64,000 nt of DNA, from contig NC_070567.1 of the NCBI RefSeq assembly GCF_026914185.1, positions 4,180,001 to 4,244,000 of the forward strand. Reading direction: 5' to 3'. This DNA comes from Puccinia triticina (lineage: Eukaryota; Basidiomycota; Pucciniomycetes; Pucciniales; Pucciniaceae). Shown here in pieces: positions 57,735-64,000 of the stretch (the stretch's first letter is position 1; each line of letters starts with the position of its first letter). Under the pieces are notes generated by a model. That model was not told where the DNA came from, did not search any database, and saw only the letters and a program-made list of their open reading frames with translations. A program made the position numbers and the translations under genes.

Positions 57735-58391
57735 CCGCAAGACCACTACGTGAGAGACATTTAGTCCTCACTGGATCCGCGATGGGCCGTTACCTCAGTG
57801 TTACAAAGGGTTGTCTATTTATACTGTTGCCTCTGCATTTTGACTGCACATTTGCTCCCTCCCCTTCACCGGAAAAGCATGTGAACCCTTGCATTTCATC
57901 GCCTCTGCATATGGAATGCATCTCTGTTTCCAATTCCTGTTGCAAAAATTATTTTGACCGCTGCAGTTTTGTCGGAAAAGGCTAGCAGAGGTCTCATCCC
58001 GCTGGAATTTTGCTGGATAAAGCTAGCGGTCATAGATCGTTTGATTCATCTAGCAATTGTAAAGACCACTCGAGCGATCGGACTGCACCCGGTTACGGTA
58101 ACTGGTTCAAAAACAATGCTATCCCCTTTTCCTCTTCCTGGCGAATTTGCTAACATACAAGTATACTTCATACGTTTTACTCTTCAACATGCTATATCTG
58201 TATTTTTCATTGTCCCAAATCCAGCCATAATGCATGAATGTGGCAGACACAATCCACAATTATGGTTTCTAATTCTACCCACACCTCAGGCGATAAAATT
58301 GCCTCGCCGTTCTTGCCCACCGCCCATTTGCCGATACATACTACTCCATTGCTTTCACTCACTGCTCCTGTGCTCTCGCTTTCCAATCGCC

Positions 58392-61059
58392 ATGCCCTTC
58401 ACCAAACTGATTATTCGATCTGTCACCTATGTCGCAGACCGTCCCATCCTTGGAAAAAACCATCTCTACAAAATTCCATCCGCAGTTGCATGGATAACTT
58501 CTGGCGGCATGATTGAGCCGCTGTACAACATATTCTTCAATATTTTCACGCCAGCTCCCATGGAATCTGGTCCAGAGCCTGCATCTTGGCTTGTTTTTGA
58601 AGGTCCTATGTCGGCCCCTTCAAACTCCACTACAATAAGCGTGACAACACACGCCTCAAGTTTCCACGCAACATTCCCTGTGCAGAAACAAACCGTTGGG
58701 TATGCTGAACTGGAGGGTGTGCTTAAAGTAGTTCAGGCGAGTGATGTGATCTTAGCGGAGGACCCTGATACGCATGAAGTAAGTCGATTATTTAACCATA
58801 TCCACATTTCCTTATGCCCTGACACTATTCTAAAAGTCCTGCATGTTTGCCATGTCATCGGACAAGACTAACATAAGACAGGCACTGCAGACTATAGCTG
58901 TTGGGAAATGCGCCTGGATCGCCGCAGAAATTATAGCTCGCAACAAGAATGTCATCAACATAAAAGTGAGCCCAGCTCATTTTGTGATTTGATTGATATG
59001 TAAACATTTCCTAACGGAGGTTCTGATGCAACCTTTATAGGTCAACAACATGTTCGTGATTGACGGATTTAAAGTGGAAATGATATAGCAAGATTCATCC
59101 CTCTACCCAGTTTTCACTATTGCAGATGTATTGCTTTCAACCCTGCAGTATGCGTGTTTTCTATCTATTGTTTTATTTTTAGCCCTGGCAACATGCACCT
59201 CTTTTTTAAAGTTGTACTTGAATTCCACCGTGGCTACAGTTATATACTCTGCCTCAATCCAGCTGAACTCTCTGGTTTGTTACCTGCGCCTGTGCATTGG
59301 TCCATTTACAACCGTAAGATTGTTGTGTGCAATTTACACATATGATTTACAAACGTATGATTCCCCTGTCCGATCAACTCATATGCCGTCAACATGAGTG
59401 TAGGGACAACCCCTGTGAAACACACTCATATTACCTGTGCGCACGTGCATAAAGTGACTGAATGCAAGGGGTAAGTGTTTGTGGTTGTCTATCTGGATAG
59501 GCAGTTGGGACGCTTTGCCCCTTTCTTGTGTTGTGATCGAAAGCAGCCCGCGTTATTGGCTCACGGTATTAAATGCAAGTCACTTACTCCTGAATTTTGA
59601 TAACTCAGCTGAAACACGCTATTTCATCAACTTGTCAAGTTACGGCCCCAATGTCTGCATCTCCAGGTATTACCGGTAACAGGCCTCTCACTTGTCAGTC
59701 CTTGTTTGAAACGGAAGAAGAGGTGAGCTCAACATATTTTTCCTCATCCATGACACGTGGTGATTTGATATTGCCGTAGTCTTTGTTGCATATCCGTGAG
59801 GGATTGCAATACGGCTTGATTTCAACTGCCAGCTTTTTCACTTGCAACAAATCTGCTCCACTAGACTACGAACTCTCGCTCAATACCAATACCTCCAGAG
59901 ACAATGTCTTGTCAAAAGGTTATGTCTACAAAATCACTGGGGAGGTCATTTTCCCCAACGACGGCACCACAGCACCAGTCCTCAACTATCTACCCCAGCG
60001 CGCGGTCAAAGTCTGCCTGAGCACTAACACTGCAAAAAAAACTGTGTCAACTGTGAGCAGTTGACATGCGGCAACTCTGAGGAAGCTTGTGGTGTTACAC
60101 CAGCCTTACTCAAGGTTTGACTTAACCAAAGCTTCAATGCACAGTCACTGTGCACCTTGCACAGTGACTGTGCCAACAAAGGCACTTCTGCATTCATGTG
60201 GAGTTACAATGGCAGCTTGGCTTGAGTATCCTGCATGTCAACTGCAAGCAGTTGACCAAGTTATTTTTGCAGTGTAACTTTGAGGGCTCTACGGTGGACG
60301 ATGCAAATTTCACTGGAGTAGGACTTGTTGTATCCTTCAAGAAAGAATCAAAAGAGGAAAATCCAAGGGATGGAGATTGCCTGATGGCAATAGTATCACA
60401 TAGTGACTGGGACCCAATTGTTGAGTCCGTTCCATTTCTGAGGATCAGTATTGTGTTGACGTGATTGCATTTAGGATCGAGTGGTGAAGGCATTCAATGT
60501 CAAATATCGCGTCCCTTCGAACCCACGCCTGGTCAAGACTCATTCCATGTTCCAAAAGAGTAAGGAGTTTTATTTCGATGGTTTTCTTGTGGGATGGGAC
60601 AGCGCCAATAAGATGGCTGTTATTGAGGTGAGTTGATCCATATTCATTGGAGTGGTACCTGTACTAACTGTCAAGCCAGGTGGTATACTTAGCGCCCGTG
60701 GGCTTAGGTGGAGCATCAGCAGTAGGTCGTGAAGAGTCCACCTCCAGCACCCCAAACACCAGTCCTGACCGCAAACGGAAATTGTGAGTTTTGAACCTGC
60801 GGATATTTAAGCTGTCAATTTGACATGAATCTGATGTTTATTTTACATTAGGATCCAATGGAGCGCAGCCGCGGAGCCTGTAACCACTGCCGCATCATCC
60901 TCAACAAATACAGTGCTTGTCGGTCAGCCAGACAAAGATCTCAACATACCATCAGAATCCTTGGCAACTGGTGTCTCTTCTTTGAATAGTGACAACTCCG
61001 AGCCCGACTTGCCTCTGACGACTGTTGCAATTGGCAAAAAGAGAGCCAAAAAGATATAG
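58392..61059 (+). CDS. multi-exon gene of unknown function upstream of Helitron
   Basis: Exon-like segments share one direction. They are 58392-58778 (MPFTKLIIRSVTYVADRP...), 58891-58965 (ALQTIAVGKCAWIAAE), pieces at 59041-59340, ~59785-60060 (GYVYKITGEVIFPND), ~60250-60450 (DDANFTGVGLVVSF), 60474-60627 (RVVKAFNVKYRVPSN), ~60679-60785 (VYLAPVGLGGASAV) and 60852-61059, ending GKKRAKKI. The last three exons join cleanly in frame and carry two basic clusters (DRKRK, GKKRAKK) suggesting nuclear location. In the middle, joins need very short introns or a frame shift, so the gene may be damaged. Alternating beta-like segments with DGFLVGW and VYLAPVG would suit an OB-fold, single-strand-binding type protein, as in some Helitron-associated genes. 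That is a guess. No known domain was confirmed. Confidence 0.45.
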
Positions 61060-61143
61060 TTATGCCATCATTTGTATCTGAGGCCACAAGTTGATCCAGG
61101 TTCATTTCCTTATAAATACATAGCCCTGTTGGATTACACATAG

Positions 61144-61445
61144 TCAAACAATACAATTGCAATTGTACTGATGGTTGACGCTCGATCCAACGGCACTTTT
61201 GTGTTTGTACTGTCGGATTACGCGCAATCCAACAGTACAGGTGTGTTGTACTCTTGGATTTTGCCTAATGCAACAGTACAATTGTGGTTGTACTGTTGGA
61301 TTACACGCAATCCGGCAGTACGACTGTGCAGTTACTGTCGCATTACGCGCAATCCGACAGTACGTCTGTGTCTGTACTGTCGTTACACGGGCAAGCCACC
61401 AGTACGACTGTGTTTCTACGCCGGATTCGGCGTAATCAGGCAGGA
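61144..61445. repeat. palindromic ~36-bp repeat array
   Basis: Five to six diverged units of GTACTGTCGGATTACGCGCAATCCGACAGTAC, each almost a perfect palindrome, separated by short TGTG-rich linkers. Units lie around 61180, 61220, 61260, 61295, 61345 and 61400. The array sits between the preceding gene and the Helitron ORF. ORFs on both strands are produced by the repeat. Confidence 0.75.
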
Positions 61446-61913
61446 TGTGTGTAATTGTACTGCGCCCGATACCTGTTTCGACATCATGATTGTCCGGAAG
61501 TAATGATAATGGGCTAGGCCCTTGTGCATGGTAACACGCCTGGACAAAGGTTAACCTGCATTCATCATTTGCGGTGGTTTTGCAATTGGATTGACTCTGC
61601 TCTTTTGGAGCCTCAAAATCCTGTCTTCCCCAGTGGCAGCAGCGCAAAGGTGCGTTAGCTGTTGGCATGGGTTTACGCATTTGGTAACGTACAGTCATGT
61701 CTGGCTCAGGTTGAGCCATACGTTGGGGTTTATTGTGAAATACAGTGTTCGGTTTTGGCATGATAAGTGCTCTTTGTTTAAAAGTGTACCTGCTAATCCG
61801 GTTGCATGACATATCACTGGCTTTTGGTTTATCAGTCAAGTCTGTGGGTTGTTGTTATTCATCTAACTTCGAAGTCAACTGTTACTGGACCTAAATTTTC
61901 TGATCTACTCAAC
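61446..61913. other. leader region of the Helitron gene
   Basis: No ORF is supported. The stretch lies between the palindromic array and the Helitron ATG and is presumably promoter and leader. Confidence 0.35.
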
Positions 61914-64000
61914 ATGTCGTATACCGGACTTGCATGTTCAAGCGCCAGCGAAAATACGGAAAAATCAATACTTGCACGATGTCTACCCGATGGAGAGCAT
62001 GTTTTGCTTGACTGCGATATGCCTTGTATCTACTACGGAGCCTTGCATTTCCCTGAAGAGCGAGCAATTATTGATATCAAGGCAAACAAACAAGAGTTTT
62101 CGATGTGCTGTCAAAAAGGCAAGGTCAAGTTGCCGTGCACTTCTCATTCCACCCCGGAGTTTCCGCCATTTCTCAAGAAGCTCTTGACTGGCAATGCCAC
62201 AGGTAAAGTGTTTCTGATGTCATATTTTGCAGACAATTTGTTTGACGCTTCAAAATTGTTGTGCCTGATAGGCGATAGAACTTTCCAGAAATTCATTAGG
62301 ACCTACAATAATGCGTTGTCATTTACCTCCCTCGGCTTCACCATTAACGAACAAGCTGCAGTGCTTCCCGGGGCACCTGTTTTCACAATTCAAGGAGGGC
62401 TCAGCCACCGGATTGGGCCGATTCAGCCGTCTTGCGATGGACTCGCGCACTTTGCACAGATATTTGTGGTAGGGAACAACGGACTGGAAGAGGCAGAGCA
62501 CCGCAAGTCATGTGCGATCGGCAACCACTCGAACAAAGTTGCAAGAGACAAGGTAGATGTCAAGGTCATTTTCAAGTTGCAGCAATTTTTGTACAGCCAC
62601 AATCCATATGCGAAGCTATATAGAATGGCTGGCGACATCGTCAAGAATGGAAAACCTATTTCAATGGTCTTGAAGACAGTTGAAAATTCCAGGCATGATC
62701 CCAGGAGGTATAACGCTCCTACAGTCGAAGAAGTAGGCATTGTAATTGAGGGCGAGGGTATTCCCAAGGCTCCGCGGCAGATTGTGTTGCATCAATTTGG
62801 TGGAAAGCTGCAATATATTTCAGACCTCCATTCAAGTTATTTCCCACTGCGATATCCTATATTCTTTCCTTTTGGATCGCAACAGTGGGAACCATCGTAC
62901 GCTACATTATTGCCGAATGGTGAGTACAATCTTTGTCTAATTTTTGTTTAGCTATCTAATCTGCTATTCTTGTAGGGAAGTATAGGGACGTGAGTCAGCT
63001 TGAGTGGATGGCGTATCTTCTGTTCTCGAGGACAGATATATTTTCGCCTGTCCTGTTTGGAAAGACACTTTTTCAAGAATTGATTGTGGATATGTATGCC
63101 TGCGTGGAGAGTTCAAGGTTGAACTGGTACAAACATAATCAAGACGTTGTAAAGGTCCAAATGTACTCTGGTTTAGTGGAAGCCTTGGGTCAGAACGCTG
63201 AACCAACAGGGCGGAAGATAGTTTTACCATCATCGTTCATTGGTGGCCCAAGGGCAATGACGCAACTGTATCAGGACGCAATGGCGTTGGTAGCGGAGTT
63301 TGGTCCACCTGATTTTTTTATTACAGTGACAGCGAATCCAGCATGGCCATGCATTGCAAAGATCCTGGGCGCCGGCGAAGATCCTTCAAATCATCCGACG
63401 ATTGTTACGCGCGTATTCAAGTTGAAGTTGAAGCACATGATGGAGTTGCTGGTTAAAAAGCAAAGGCTTAGCAAAATCGTTTCATATGTATCAACAATTG
63501 AGTTCCAAAAGCGAGGCATGCCCCATATGCATGTTATGATTACCGTTGCAAATGAGGACAAGCCCAACACGCCTCAAAAAATTGACAATGTGGTCTCTGC
63601 GGAAATTCCCGATCCCAAAACAGAACCAAAATTACATGCTATTGTAACAAGATGCATGCTACACGGTCCCTGTGTTGGTCGCAGTTGCATCCGGAAGGGT
63701 AGATGTCGATTTCGATTCCCGAAAGATTTTATTGAAGAAACTACATTAGTTGAAGGTGCTTACCCGGCTTACAGGCGAAGAAACAATGGCTCTACATTCA
63801 AGAAAGGTCCATTCATCTTTGATAATACTTCTGTAGTTCCATATAACAAGTTTTTATCCCTGCGCATGAACTGCCATGTCAATGTCGAAGTGGCAGTGGG
63901 TATCCAGGCGGTCAAGTACTTATACAAGTATATTTGCAAAGGACACGATCGGTCGTACCTAGCATTGGAGAACAATGATGAAACTGCAGCTTATTTAGAC
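61914..64000 (+). CDS. Helitron Rep/helicase, N-terminal part (runs off window)
   Basis: Exon 1 (61914-62919) and exon 2 (62976 to the window end) are in frame with no stop, giving ~677 residues so far. The N-terminal Helitron-like region shows LPDGEHVLLDCDMPC, FTIQGGLSHRIGP, YNAPTVEEVGIVIEG and LQYISDLHSSYFPLRYPIFFPFG. Exon 2 carries YQDAMALVAEFGPPDFFITVTANPAWPCI, then the Rep nuclease HUH motif in FQKRGMPHMHVMI, a CVGRSC/GRCRFRFPK zinc-like segment and the Tyr region KYLYKYICKGHDR. The enzyme nicks and transfers single-stranded DNA for rolling-circle transposition. The SF1/PIF1-like helicase half should lie beyond 64000. No damage is visible. The start is the first Met after the repeat-bearing leader (AACATGTCG). 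Confidence 0.85.

Noticed and set aside
61144..61839. 231-codon minus-strand ORF
   Set aside because: Half of it is the palindromic repeat array. There is no motif, and it overlaps the Helitron leader.

Overview
The window looks like a repeat-rich rust-type basidiomycete genome (order Pucciniales, Puccinia-like). This is inferred from gene architecture and content. Housekeeping genes are split by many short introns, for example SAR1 in 10 exons and seryl-tRNA synthetase in 9. Small secreted Cys-, Gly- or Tyr-rich proteins are numerous, and KDZ, MULE, Helitron and miniature elements fill most of the space between genes. No prokaryotic feature, rRNA or convincing tRNA was seen.

Layout: 1-11 kb holds a Cys-rich secreted protein, a 41-residue secreted peptide, an F-box/Sec10-like recyclin (RCY1/Pof6 type, with C-terminal CVIC prenylation box), a 601-residue secreted protein (copy A) and a Tyr/Gly-rich secreted protein. 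From 11.6 to 21 kb, an 8,313-bp KDZ transposon sits inside a minus-strand host gene. It has 220-bp terminal inverted repeats and an 8-bp target duplication, ATCGCGAT. Removing the element and one target copy restores an uninterrupted host frame of 330 codons. From 21 to 33 kb lies a graveyard of non-autonomous elements plus two broken genes, a thiolase 3' fragment and a CAP59-family mannosyltransferase. From 33.2 to 37.4 kb is a complete Mutator-like element whose single gene encodes a MULE transposase fused to an OTU-type cysteine protease domain. It is flanked by the 8-bp duplication TTTCAAAA and splits a small TATA-driven ORF.

From 37.7 to 46 kb are a 190-residue secreted protein, an unusual interleaved inverted-repeat element, a 100-residue secreted protein with an internal duplication, and copy B of the secreted family, truncated by a stop codon. 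From 46.9 to 51.5 kb are SAR1 and seryl-tRNA synthetase. From 51.5 to 57 kb are more repeats and a possible Cys-rich terminal exon. At 57.5 kb is a second member of the CxGxxC secreted peptide family. From 58.4 kb to the end are a multi-exon gene of unknown function, a palindromic repeat array, and the N-terminal two thirds or so of a Helitron Rep/helicase gene that runs off the window.

The functional genes fall into two sets. One is membrane-traffic and translation housekeeping: SAR1 for ER exit, the recyclin for endosomal recycling, and SerRS. The other is secreted candidate effectors, each flanked by mobile elements. Exon boundaries were chosen by eye from GT/GC-AG sites and frame continuity. 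No homology search was run, so family names rest on recognised motifs.
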